From: Verrucomicrobiia bacterium
GTDB taxonomy: Bacteria; Verrucomicrobiota; Verrucomicrobiia; Verrucomicrobiales; DEV007
DNA length: 64,000 nucleotides
NCBI GenBank assembly: GCA_030427505.1
Contig: JAUICH010000028.1
Coordinates: forward strand, 1-64,000
Direction: 5' to 3'
The notes under the pieces are model-generated. The model was not told where the DNA came from and did not search any database. It saw nothing but the letters and a program-made list of their open reading frames with translations. The translations under genes and the position numbers were made by a program. The first letter of the stretch is position 1; each line of letters opens with the position of its first letter. Positions 9,115 through 17,285 of the stretch are shown here, in pieces.

Positions 9115-9923
9115 CAGAACTCGTCCGGGTGCATGCGGCGTTTCAGGCTACGGGCCAGGTTGTTATGGGAAAGGCCTCCATCCACCGTGATTTCGGTGCC
9201 GGTAATGTAGGAGGCCTCGTCGCTGGCCAGCCAGCGGATGGTCTTGGCAATCTCGTCCGGTTGAGCCCAGCGCCGTAGCGGAATCAGGTCGTTCGTTAGA
9301 TTGCTTAAGTCTTCCGTCAGGCTCTGGCCGTCCGCGTCCCGGTAGTCCTGGCTGAGGGCGGTATCGACCGCGCCGGGGCTGACGGCCAGGGCCCGGATGT
9401 TGGAGCGGGCCAGCAGGGTGGCCATGTCATAGGTCAGGCTCAGCAGGCCCCCCTTGGCCGCGACGTAGGCTGGGGCGAGGCCCTTGCAGAAATGGGCATC
9501 GATGCTGGTAACGTTGACGATCACCCCGCCGCGGCGCGGCTCCATTTCCCGCGCCGCGTACTGGGCGAGAAAGGCGGGTACCGTGAGGTTCAGGTGGATC
9601 ACGGCGTTCCAGGACAGGGGCGTCATCTGGCGCAGGGTGTGAAAGTCATGGATGGCGGCGTTGTTCACCAGCACGTCCAGGCGGCCCCATTTCTTGATGG
9701 TCTTGGAGATGGCTTCCTCGCAGGCCTCCAGATCGCGAAGGTCCGCCTGCAAGGGGTAAACCAGATCGCCGTCCCGCCGCACCTTATTAGCGGTGGCTTT
9801 CAACTCCGCGTCCTCGATATCCACCAGCGTCACGGCGTGGCCGGTGCGGGCGAATTCATTCGCGATCGCCGCGCCAATGCCCCGCGCGGCGCCGGTGACG
9901 AGGGCCACTTTGTTATCGATCAT
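9114..9923 (-). CDS. SDR-family oxidoreductase
   Basis: 269-aa classical short-chain dehydrogenase. The nucleotide-binding TGAARGIG is at 10-17, the acidic VDIED after beta2 suggests NAD rather than NADP, and NNAA is at about 88. The catalytic Ser is in VNVTSIDAH and the Tyr-Lys pair in YVAAK, with the C-terminal GTEITVDGG. It would oxidise a secondary alcohol or reduce a ketone, with unknown substrate. It overlaps the deacylase gene upstream by 11 bp and the PLP gene downstream by 1 bp, so it belongs to the same operon. Confidence 0.93.
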   Translation of the reverse strand: MIDNKVALVTGAARGIGAAIANEFARTGHAVTLVDIEDAELKATANKVRRDGDLVYPLQADLRDLEACEEAISKTIKKWGRLDVLVNNAAIHDFHTLRQMTPLSWNAVIHLNLTVPAFLAQYAAREMEPRRGGVIVNVTSIDAHFCKGLAPAYVAAKGGLLSLTYDMATLLARSNIRALAVSPGAVDTALSQDYRDADGQSLTEDLSNLTNDLIPLRRWAQPDEIAKTIRWLASDEASYITGTEITVDGGLSHNNLARSLKRRMHPDEF

Positions 9924-10827
9924 AGGGAGGAAACGGGTCCGTGGTTTCCAGGATGACGCCCAGGGAGTCGCCGGGCTCCACCTTGGGAAAGGTGCGCCGC
10001 ACGATGAGCCGCCCGGTCTGGTTGGCGGTAATGGGGACGGTCACGCCTTCCCGGCTCAGGATTTCTCCCAGGCGTTGTCCTTCCTTGACCAAGCCGCCCA
10101 AGTCCGCCTCGGGAATGAAGATGCCGGCGGCGGGGGAGGGGTGGCAGACTTGGAGGTGCCCCGAACCGGGGCGGCTGTCTTCTATCTTCAGAGGTGGCGT
10201 CCGGGCCGGGGGAACCTCATCCGTCATGCCCAGGGCGGCCATCACGCGCAGGCACCCACGAAAGTATGCATCCGTCCCCGCGTGGGAATAGCGGCCACCA
10301 CCCAGGTATTCGCAGTAAATGGCGGGCACTCCGGCATCCCTCGCGGCGGACAGGGAACGGCCCTCCAGCGCCGCGCTGGTGCCCCACACCAGGGGCAGAC
10401 CGAAGGCCACCGCCATGTGGCGCTGAGTATTGCGGATGTCTTCGTCAGGCACCAGCATGTAGCCCGCCAGGGGATAAACCTCCAGAGCGGTTCCGCCGGT
10501 GTGGAGATCGACGTAGTAGTCCGCCGACTGAATCAGCTCCGTCAATTCCGCCGCGATCTGCTGGGTGGGGGCGCCGTTTGGATCGCCAGGGCAGGCGCGG
10601 GCGAGGTCCAGGCCATCCTCTCCACAACGCGCGCCTGCTTCCCAGGCGGGTTCGTTCACGGTGGGGGCCACTGTCACGGTGCCGCGAAAATCTCCGTCCT
10701 CCAAGGCCCAGCGAAAAAGGCTCAGCGCGGCGATGCCCTCGTATTCGTCGCCATGCACCCCGGCCGTCAACAGCAGGTGGGGACCCGGCTGCTTTCCAAT
10801 GTAAGTGTGGCGTTGAATCAGGGGCAT
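9913..10827 (-). CDS. AstE/AspA-family N-acyl amino acid deacylase
   Basis: 304-aa zinc amidohydrolase of the succinylglutamate desuccinylase/aspartoacylase type (M14-related). Zinc ligands are visible as GVHGDEYEG (H25, E28) and DLHTGG (H109). A C-terminal biotinyl-lipoyl-like beta-barrel (EADLGGLVKEGQRLGEIL) is the usual ending of the subfamily that includes DoeB (N-acetyl-diaminobutyrate deacetylase). It probably removes an acyl group from an amino acid or diamine. Its position between the M24 gene (29 bp upstream) and the SDR gene (11-bp overlap) recalls doeA-doeB of ectoine degradation, but substrate assignment is inference. Confidence 0.9.
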   Translation of the reverse strand: MPLIQRHTYIGKQPGPHLLLTAGVHGDEYEGIAALSLFRWALEDGDFRGTVTVAPTVNEPAWEAGARCGEDGLDLARACPGDPNGAPTQQIAAELTELIQSADYYVDLHTGGTALEVYPLAGYMLVPDEDIRNTQRHMAVAFGLPLVWGTSAALEGRSLSAARDAGVPAIYCEYLGGGRYSHAGTDAYFRGCLRVMAALGMTDEVPPARTPPLKIEDSRPGSGHLQVCHPSPAAGIFIPEADLGGLVKEGQRLGEILSREGVTVPITANQTGRLIVRRTFPKVEPGDSLGVILETTDPFPPYDR

Positions 10828-10856
10828 GGGGAGAGGCCTGGACAGAACCGGTCTGG

Positions 10857-11969
10857 TTAAAGCTCCAAAGGATAGTTCGATAGTTTCTCCACTCCGGTTT
10901 CCCCGACCGCGAAGTTCTCTTCCAGCCGGATACCCGCCTTCAGATCCGGACCGTAAAGGCCGGGTTCCACCGCCACCACGTCTCCGGCTTCAAAGACGTC
11001 GTCCCATTCCGGGTTGATGCGCGGGACTTCATGCGCGTCCAGGCCAATGCCGTGGCCGAGGTGGTGGAAGAAGCGGTAGCCCTTCCAGCCTTCCAGCATG
11101 CCGTGAATGGTTTCAAAAACGTCCCGGCAACGCGCGCCGGGCCGGATGAGACGCTCCGCTTCCTTCAAGGCCTCCACCACGCGGGCATGGGCCTCCAGTT
11201 GTGCCTCGCTGGGCGAGCGATCGACGGCGAACGTCCGGCACAGGTCGCTCCGGTAGCCGCGCACGCCCACGCCGATGTCCAGTACCACCAGTTCGCCCGC
11301 CTTCATGGGGCGCGCCCGGGCCGGGCCACCCGGACTGTTGGATTGGAAATCGTTGCCCCAGCCGGAGAGCGGTTCGCCGGCGGCGCGGGCGGCGGCGGAT
11401 TCCATGGTGACGTACAGTTCCCTCTCCGTCAGGCCGGGCGCGACTGCCTCCCTCGCCGCCGTGTAGGCGGCATGGGCGCCCCGGAGGGTGAAGCGCAGGG
11501 CTTCGATTTCGTCCGGGGCTTTCCCGCGGCGCAGTTCCTGATAGGCAGCCGTGAGGTCGATCCAGTCCGTCCCCGGGCTGCTGATCCACGGGCGGGCCAC
11601 ACCATCCGTGCCGATCCTTCTGAAAGGCGCAACGCGGTCCCGCAGGACTTCCGCCGCGGCGGCCTCCAGGTTTTCCACAAGGGTGCAAAGCTTGTGGGGC
11701 GTATAGGCCAGGCATTCGTCAGCGCCGGGCGCCTCCGGCGGATCTCCCGGTGTAACCAAGGTCAGCCGCCCATCCTTATCAATTAAGCATAGCACTGGCG
11801 TTAAAGGTGAGGCATGCCAGTAGCCCGTCAGGGCATACACGTAGTGGCGGTTTGAAAACAATGCCGCGTCCAGATTCAAGAAATCCAGGAGGTCCCGCAG
11901 CCGGTCCTTGCGCCAGGCGCAACCTTCCGCGGTCAGTGGGGGAGAGGTGGTCAGGGCGGGCTCGTTCAT
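10857..11969 (-). CDS. M24 family metallopeptidase (Xaa-Pro peptidase-like)
   Basis: 370-aa pita-bread fold enzyme with a creatinase-type N-terminal domain (1-about 135) and a catalytic domain. All five dinuclear metal ligands of active M24 peptidases can be matched: D in VVLDIG, D in RSDLCR, H in HHLGHGIGLDAHE, E in VAVEPGLYG and E in RLEENFAV. That favours a true metallohydrolase (prolidase or aminopeptidase P-like) over the creatinase or ectoine-hydrolase branches. It overlaps the RraA gene by 4 bp (ATGA) and precedes the deacylase gene by 29 bp. Confidence 0.93.
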   Translation of the reverse strand: MNEPALTTSPPLTAEGCAWRKDRLRDLLDFLNLDAALFSNRHYVYALTGYWHASPLTPVLCLIDKDGRLTLVTPGDPPEAPGADECLAYTPHKLCTLVENLEAAAAEVLRDRVAPFRRIGTDGVARPWISSPGTDWIDLTAAYQELRRGKAPDEIEALRFTLRGAHAAYTAAREAVAPGLTERELYVTMESAAARAAGEPLSGWGNDFQSNSPGGPARARPMKAGELVVLDIGVGVRGYRSDLCRTFAVDRSPSEAQLEAHARVVEALKEAERLIRPGARCRDVFETIHGMLEGWKGYRFFHHLGHGIGLDAHEVPRINPEWDDVFEAGDVVAVEPGLYGPDLKAGIRLEENFAVGETGVEKLSNYPLEL

Positions 11970-12622
11970 AGCACTCCGTATTTCTCGTAGGCCGCCGCGG
12001 CTTTCATCCCGGCGCGGATCGCGTCGCGTGTCACGTTTTCGGCGTGCACTTTTTCCCAGGCGGCGCCCAGGGTTTCGGTCTCCACCCGCTGGGGGACAAC
12101 TACCACGCCATCCTCATCCGCAATCACCAGGTCGCCGCTGGAAATGGTCACGCCGCCTACATTCACCGGGGTATCCAGGGCGATCACGCGCTGCCGGTTC
12201 AGGCTGTCATACACACAGGCGCCCCTGGCAAACACGGGGAAACCCACCGCCCGCATCTTCGCCACGTCCCGCACCGAGCCATCCACCACGGCGCCCACAC
12301 AACCTGCCTGACGCGCGGCGGTGGAAAGCAACTCGCCCCAAATGCCGGAGCGCGCGGACCCCGCCGCGGCACAGATCAGCACGTCGTCCGGCCGGCAGCC
12401 GTCCACCGCCTTCAATTCCAAAGCGTAGGGCTCTGGGTCTTCGAAGTCGATATCCTCCCACAGCGTCGTCCGGCAGCGGCCCAGCAGGACGCCCGTACCC
12501 GTCAGGGGCCGGAGTGGCACGTCCACCGCCTGGCTCCGCAGTCCCAGCGAATCGAGCGCGTCCGCCACCACGGCGCTGTAGAGCTTTTCGCGAAGTTCGG
12601 AGAGTGAGGGGAGATGGGACAT
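11966..12622 (-). CDS. RraA-family aldolase/decarboxylase-like protein
   Basis: 218 aa from the ATG at 12622. The in-frame extension upstream to 12766 is not RraA-like and is AT-rich. The family signature GELLSTAARQAGCVGAVVDG followed by SVRD is present, with the Arg-Asp pair used for substrate and Mg2+ in 4-hydroxy-4-methyl-2-oxoglutarate / oxaloacetate-type aldolases. The same family includes RraA, the RNase E inhibitor. Length and catabolic context favour an enzyme acting on a 2-oxo or hydroxy acid. It is the first gene of the leftward operon, and its promoter should lie in 12623-12760. Confidence 0.88.
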   Translation of the reverse strand: MSHLPSLSELREKLYSAVVADALDSLGLRSQAVDVPLRPLTGTGVLLGRCRTTLWEDIDFEDPEPYALELKAVDGCRPDDVLICAAAGSARSGIWGELLSTAARQAGCVGAVVDGSVRDVAKMRAVGFPVFARGACVYDSLNRQRVIALDTPVNVGGVTISSGDLVIADEDGVVVVPQRVETETLGAAWEKVHAENVTRDAIRAGMKAAAAYEKYGVL

Positions 12623-12932
12623 GGGCGTGATGACAAAAGAGACAAAATTAGACTTCCAAGTTCGTAGTATTATAGCAAGTGAATTGTAGAAGGCTGTAGG
12701 AAGAAAACTTCCTGTGTTGGGGGGTATTACTGAGGATTCGTTTGGGAGTCTGACCGCATCTCTCATTTGAAGGTTGTTCCTAAAGTGACTTTTGAGTGAT
12801 AGAGAGATGGAATCAGTTAGAAATTCCTTGGCTTGTTGTGTCGGGTGTGAAACTCTCGCGTGAATTGATTCCGTTTCCGAAAGAGATGGATTCGGCTGGC
12901 GAGTAAGTAGTGTGATTTTTTGGACTGCTCAT
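12623..12932. other. AT-rich divergent intergenic region
   Basis: 310 bp between the start of the RraA operon and the start of the pentapeptide-repeat gene. It must contain both promoters. I see no convincing -35/-10 pair, repeat or small gene. Composition shifts towards AT at about 12640, in step with the AT-rich gene to the right. Confidence 0.5.
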
Positions 12933-15203
12933 ATGAAAATGGCTTCTGTGTTATTTCGATCTAACTGGGTGAAGATTGTTGGATCCATAGGGTTGGTCAT
13001 TTTAGGGGCTGGAATCGGTGTCTTCACAATGATGCTGGTTCCTTACATAAATGCCGTCCCTTGGGCGATCAGTATCTTTGGAGCGCTGGTGGCGGCAATG
13101 GTTGTTGTCGCTCTGCTGAGAACAGGGGTTGCTCTCAGGAAAAGTATAAAAACTGGCTCCAGTGAAGAAGGGAAGAAGGTTATGTCGCTTTTGCAAGAAG
13201 GGCCTGGCGATAAGAAATGGTCGGAGCATATCTCGCATGTGATTTCAATATCTTGGAAAGACATTATTGCGTGGATCAAGGAGATTGGTGTGATATTTGT
13301 ATTATCGTTTTTCTTGGTTCAGTTTGTAATTCTTTCCATTCAAGTGGTGTCGGTATTTGTGTCTGTTGCTGAAATTCAGGCTACCACGAAGCAAAGTGAA
13401 GTGTTGATGCTAATACAAAATTCTCAGAATGAATTTGAGAGAGCGAATGAAGCGTTCTTGTCGATCGAACGTGTATTAATGGATTCTGACGCTTCTGTTG
13501 ATGCTCAGTTGAATGCGGTCAGAAGAGTGCCGTATGTTATGGGAATGATGGTTACGCAACAACGATTTGATTCGCATAAGAATGAATATGAGACAATTAG
13601 AGTGACCTTTCCTAATGCGGATAGGATAAAGGAGCTATTAAGGATATATATTACGGCAAAGAGGCAGGGAAGTGGTGAGTTTGTTGATGATTTTGAATTT
13701 GATCAAATTTATGACGAGGATGCAGATGCTACAAAGCGGATAAATGAGATTAGTGATCTATCTACAGAGATTTTACATACCTTGCACTGTTTGGGGCCGG
13801 TTTCTGAGAGTGATCTAGAGAACTGCTTGTGGAATCTTGATTCGAATAGGGACTACAAGGGACTGGCTGTTCCTGAGTCGAGAAAAACTTTAAGTGTATT
13901 TGCTCCGAGCCATGTCTTGGATCTACGGCACATCGGCTACGACTTTCTTTATGAAGCGGAGTTGCCATTTGCCTGTTTAAGAACGAGATGGTCAATATTG
14001 TTCAAGCTCCCCGAAGGTGATAGAGGGATGAATCTCAGGGGGATGAATATTTATGGGGGGTACTTTAGATGTGGTGATATTAGAACCTCAATAATAGATA
14101 ATGCTAATTTTAGCTACTGTCGGATTCTTGATGCGGATATCTCGGGTTCAAGAATCCATAAGGTTAATTTTAAAAATGCCAAGTTAAGTGCAGTGAAATT
14201 TAACAGCGCTGACTTCTTTAGATCAAGATTCTTTGAGGCTAGTGTGGAAGAGTGTTCGTTTCGTTCTTCATTGTTTACTAGATGTTTCTTTCAGGGGGCG
14301 TTCGTGAATAGAAGCAATTTCTATGGGTCGGTTCTTTCGGGGGTAACTGCCCAGGCTGCTTCGGTAAAGGGGAATTGGTTTAACGAATGTATATTTGAAG
14401 ATTGCGTTTTGGAGGGGGTTGACTTTGAGGGTGGATCCTTTTTGGAGGCCGAATTCAAACGGTGCAAATCTGGAGGTGCGCGGTTTATTGGTGCGAGGAT
14501 GATTGGTGTAACCTTCTCGGATGGTTGTGATCTATCTGGAGCGCGCTTTCAAAAGGCTGATTTGTGTGGTGCGAGGTTTCAGGGTGTGAAATTGCCGGGA
14601 GTAGATTTCCAGGGTGCGAAGGTGGAAGGGAGGAAAGTGAGGATATTTGGTTATTGGGAGGAAGGCGAACAATGGAGGTATTACATAGGTTCGGAAGGAG
14701 GGGATGATGTTTATATAGAGTCTAAGTATGGGGTAGATGTCGAGAAAGATGTGAGGGAAGTTGACGTTCCTTCAATGTCTCTTTTTGGTGTTGTTGACGG
14801 TGAGATGAACGAATTGCGATTCAAAAGGGATGTTGGCGGAAAAGAAATTTATAGAAAATCGCAAAATATCACTACTCCTGTGGAAGAAGAGCAATTGTTT
14901 CGGCGTCTTTCTTGGTTCAAGTATGTAGATTCTGGTGCTGGTATTAAAAGGCTGCAATGGGAGGAGGGATCGGCTAAGAGATTGGAGTCAAAAGATTTCA
15001 AGTATGTTGTTGATGGTGGTTTGTTGAGAACTAAGATATCGGATAAAGCATTCTACTTGCCGTTGGTTATTGGTGGTGTGGGGAACGTATTGCCGGTGAC
15101 TATCGTTGGAATAAGATCGGATATTCTAGTGTTCGCTTCTTATGGTGTGAGCATTACGGGGGCAGATAAAGAGTTTAGCATTCGACCCGAGGGGAGAAAC
15201 TAG
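12933..15203 (+). CDS. Membrane protein with pentapeptide-repeat domain
   Basis: 756 aa from the ATG at 12933; 12912 and 12939 are alternatives. Two hydrophobic segments lie at about 12-32 and 42-65, and a third, longer one at about 115-145, giving an N-terminal membrane anchor. A charged, helical cytoplasmic region follows to about 360. From about 365 to 568 there is a right-handed quadrilateral beta-helix of pentapeptide repeats (A(D/N)LXX-like, for example ISGSRIHKVNFKNAKLSAVK, then ADFFRSRFFEASVEECSF). A C-terminal region of about 185 residues has no recognised domain. The codon use is clearly AT-richer than in flanking genes, which suggests transfer. It has no operon partner. The function is unknown, and resemblance to channel-like or effector pentapeptide proteins is only architectural. 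Confidence 0.85.
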   Translation: MKMASVLFRSNWVKIVGSIGLVILGAGIGVFTMMLVPYINAVPWAISIFGALVAAMVVVALLRTGVALRKSIKTGSSEEGKKVMSLLQEGPGDKKWSEHISHVISISWKDIIAWIKEIGVIFVLSFFLVQFVILSIQVVSVFVSVAEIQATTKQSEVLMLIQNSQNEFERANEAFLSIERVLMDSDASVDAQLNAVRRVPYVMGMMVTQQRFDSHKNEYETIRVTFPNADRIKELLRIYITAKRQGSGEFVDDFEFDQIYDEDADATKRINEISDLSTEILHTLHCLGPVSESDLENCLWNLDSNRDYKGLAVPESRKTLSVFAPSHVLDLRHIGYDFLYEAELPFACLRTRWSILFKLPEGDRGMNLRGMNIYGGYFRCGDIRTSIIDNANFSYCRILDADISGSRIHKVNFKNAKLSAVKFNSADFFRSRFFEASVEECSFRSSLFTRCFFQGAFVNRSNFYGSVLSGVTAQAASVKGNWFNECIFEDCVLEGVDFEGGSFLEAEFKRCKSGGARFIGARMIGVTFSDGCDLSGARFQKADLCGARFQGVKLPGVDFQGAKVEGRKVRIFGYWEEGEQWRYYIGSEGGDDVYIESKYGVDVEKDVREVDVPSMSLFGVVDGEMNELRFKRDVGGKEIYRKSQNITTPVEEEQLFRRLSWFKYVDSGAGIKRLQWEEGSAKRLESKDFKYVVDGGLLRTKISDKAFYLPLVIGGVGNVLPVTIVGIRSDILVFASYGVSITGADKEFSIRPEGRN

Positions 15204-15295
15204 AAGGCATTCATAGGATTCGAAAGTGGTGTGCGGAAGGTGAAATTTTGTTTTCTTGAACCCTGCTCTTGGGGTAGGAAAGGAGAGAAGCTTGT

Positions 15296-16345
15296 ATGTT
15301 TAGATTTGCTATCAACCGTCCATCTCTTGCCTCTCCACGCCTGCTTTCCCGGCGCCGGTTTCTGAGCCGGACCTCCGCCACGCTGGCGGCCGCCGGGTCC
15401 GGACTGGCGGGTTTCCACCGGGACCGGTGCCTGGCCTCTTCCACTGGCGGCGCGGACGCTCCCCAGCCCGTGGCGCTCGACTTCGATCCCGGGGAGGGCT
15501 TCGTCGACGCGCATTCCCACATCTGGACGCGGGATACGGAGGCTTTCCCTCTGGCCCCGGCGGTATCGGTGGACGACTTGCTGCCGCCCAGCTTCACGGC
15601 GGAAGAACTGCTGGCCGTGGTGCGGCCGGAGGGCGTGACCCGCGTGGTCTTGATCTCGCACTTTCGCTACTACGGTTTCGACAACGGTTACCTGATCGCC
15701 ATGGCCAAAAAGTATCCCGGCGTGTTTGCCGTTGTCGGGGCGCTGGACCACACCCAGCCGGAGATAGAGGCCCGCATGGTGGCCGCGAAAAAAGAAGGCG
15801 TCACCGGTTATCGCATCCGGCCCGACCGCGTTCGCAAGGGCGAAGCGGACCCCGATTGGCTCATGCATCCGGGCATGCGGGAAATGTGGCGGGCGGGAGC
15901 CAAGCACGGCATCGCCATGTGCCCGCTGATCACGCCGGAGTCGCTGCCCACGCTGCCGCCCATGTTCGAAGCGTGCCCGGATACCACGGTGGTGATCGAT
16001 CACTTCGCCAGGGTTCGCAACGGCATGACGGCGGAACTGGATCAATTGGTCGCCATGGCCCGCTTCCCTAACGTTCACATCAAAGTGTCCGCCTTTTACT
16101 CGCATTCTGAAACCGGGCCGCCTTACCTCGACATCGGCCCAAAGATCGAACGGCTCCTCCAGGCCTACGGTCCCGAGCGGCTGCTCTGGGCCAGCGACCT
16201 GCCCTATCAGCTGAAGGAAGGAAACACCTATCACGACTCCATCGCGCTCGTGCGGAGCCGTCTTGAATTCTTGACTGGCACGGACCGGGAGTGGCTTTTG
16301 AAGAAGACTGCGGAAAAGGTCTATTTTTCCGGCCTTAGTCTTTGA
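15296..16345 (+). CDS. Tat-exported amidohydrolase (family 2)
   Basis: 349 aa. A twin-arginine signal (SRRRFLSRTSATLAAAGSG, about 17-35) is followed by a TIM-barrel metal-dependent hydrolase of the amidohydrolase_2 type. The HxH motif is in GFVDAHSHIWT, later metal-site residues are in VVIDHFAR, and the C-terminal catalytic Asp is in LWASDLPYQ. Relatives hydrolyse lactones or decarboxylate aromatic acids. An AGGAG-like ribosome-binding site lies about 11 bp upstream. The downstream gene starts 33 bp after the stop, so co-transcription is possible. The substrate is unknown. Confidence 0.88.
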   Translation: MFRFAINRPSLASPRLLSRRRFLSRTSATLAAAGSGLAGFHRDRCLASSTGGADAPQPVALDFDPGEGFVDAHSHIWTRDTEAFPLAPAVSVDDLLPPSFTAEELLAVVRPEGVTRVVLISHFRYYGFDNGYLIAMAKKYPGVFAVVGALDHTQPEIEARMVAAKKEGVTGYRIRPDRVRKGEADPDWLMHPGMREMWRAGAKHGIAMCPLITPESLPTLPPMFEACPDTTVVIDHFARVRNGMTAELDQLVAMARFPNVHIKVSAFYSHSETGPPYLDIGPKIERLLQAYGPERLLWASDLPYQLKEGNTYHDSIALVRSRLEFLTGTDREWLLKKTAEKVYFSGLSL

Positions 16346-16378
16346 TCTTCTGCTTTGAATTCCGTTTAGTGCCGGCGC

Positions 16379-17032
16379 ATGGATCGCCGTCCTTTATCTG
16401 TCCGTAACGCCGTTTATTCCCAGCGAGTCGGGCGGTGGCTCGCCAACCGGGGCGTGTCGCCGAACTCCATCTCCATTTTCGGGATGGTCTTTGGCGTGCT
16501 GGCGGGCCTGCTGTTCGCGGCCACCAGCCTCACCGAAAGCTACCACTGGGCCCTGTGGGTCGCGGGCGCCATCTGCGTTCAACTCCGGCTACTGGGCAAC
16601 ATGTTCGACGGCATGGTGGCCTACCTGCGGAAGCGGGCCACGGCCCTGGGCGAGCTCTACAACGAAGTGCCCGACCGCATCTCCGACGCGGTCACGATCA
16701 TCGGCTTCGGCTTCGCGGTGGACTCCAGCCCCTGGCTGGGCCTCATCGCCGCCCTCCTGGCCGTGTTCACCGCTTATGTCCGCACCATGGGGAAAGTGGC
16801 CGGAGCGCACCAGGAATTCTGCGGTCCCATGGCCAAGCCGCAGCGTATGTATCTCATCACCCTGGCGGCCCTCCTCATGACCTTCGGCGCCAGCCAGTGG
16901 TTCGTGACGGAAGTGGGCGAAGAACCCACCTATTCCATCGCCGTCATCACCCTCTGGATCCTCATCGCCGGCTGCGCCTTCACCATCGTCCGCCGCCTGA
17001 ACCGCATCATGGCCGTGCTGCGGAGTTTGTAG
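16379..17032 (+). CDS. CDP-alcohol phosphotransferase-like membrane protein
   Basis: 217 aa with about six hydrophobic segments, as in the CDP-alcohol phosphatidyltransferase family that makes phospholipids by displacing CMP from CDP-diacylglycerol. The family motif D-x2-DG-x2-AR-x8-G-x3-D-x3-D aligns with exact spacing to residues 74-99 but reads N74, D77, G78, A81, Y82, G91, N95, D99. Two of the four metal-binding Asp are Asn and the Arg is Tyr. The protein may be a divergent enzyme with altered metal binding or an inactive homologue. It probably shares a transcript with the amidohydrolase upstream. No phospholipid gene is nearby. Confidence 0.85.
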   Translation: MDRRPLSVRNAVYSQRVGRWLANRGVSPNSISIFGMVFGVLAGLLFAATSLTESYHWALWVAGAICVQLRLLGNMFDGMVAYLRKRATALGELYNEVPDRISDAVTIIGFGFAVDSSPWLGLIAALLAVFTAYVRTMGKVAGAHQEFCGPMAKPQRMYLITLAALLMTFGASQWFVTEVGEEPTYSIAVITLWILIAGCAFTIVRRLNRIMAVLRSL

Positions 17033-17068
17033 GAAACAGACAACAAACCAATCTTGCCCGCACTGGCC

Positions 17069-17285
17069 TAGGCAGTGTGGACAAATTGGAGAACGGACCG
17101 GAAATGAAGAAAAGAAAAGAGAACTCAGCGCCGCGAAGCGGCGAATACCCGGAGACGCGGCCCATTTTTTGCCTGGCTTCGTTCCCGCTCACTCTATTGG
17201 GGGTTGGCCCAATGCCGTTCGCGGCGCCTTGCCAGACAAAAAATGGCCTCGCGCCGGTCCGCCCCCAATTTGTCCACACTGCCTA
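17069..17285. mobile_element. MITE-like element, 217 bp, 21-bp perfect TIRs
   Basis: Perfect inverted repeats of 21 bp (TAGGCAGTGTGGACAAATTGG) bound the segment at 17069-17089 and 17265-17285. A second inverted pair lies inside: GCCCATTTTTTGCCTGGC at about 17160-17177 and its near-complement at 17231-17248. The outermost TA at each end could be a TA target duplication, as made by IS630/Tc1-type transposases. No coding capacity is seen. The right end provides the TAG stop (17283-17285) of the DUF1549 gene. Transposase source and family are inference. Confidence 0.62.

Noticed and set aside
10857-11969. DoeA (ectoine hydrolase) identity for the M24 protein
   Set aside because: All five metal ligands are present, which fits metallopeptidases better, and the ectoine partners DoeC/DoeD or an ectoine transporter are absent.
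12623-12766. N-terminal extension of the RraA gene
   Set aside because: The in-frame ATG at 12766 adds 48 residues of AT-rich sequence unlike the family. The ATG at 12622 gives the normal N-terminus.
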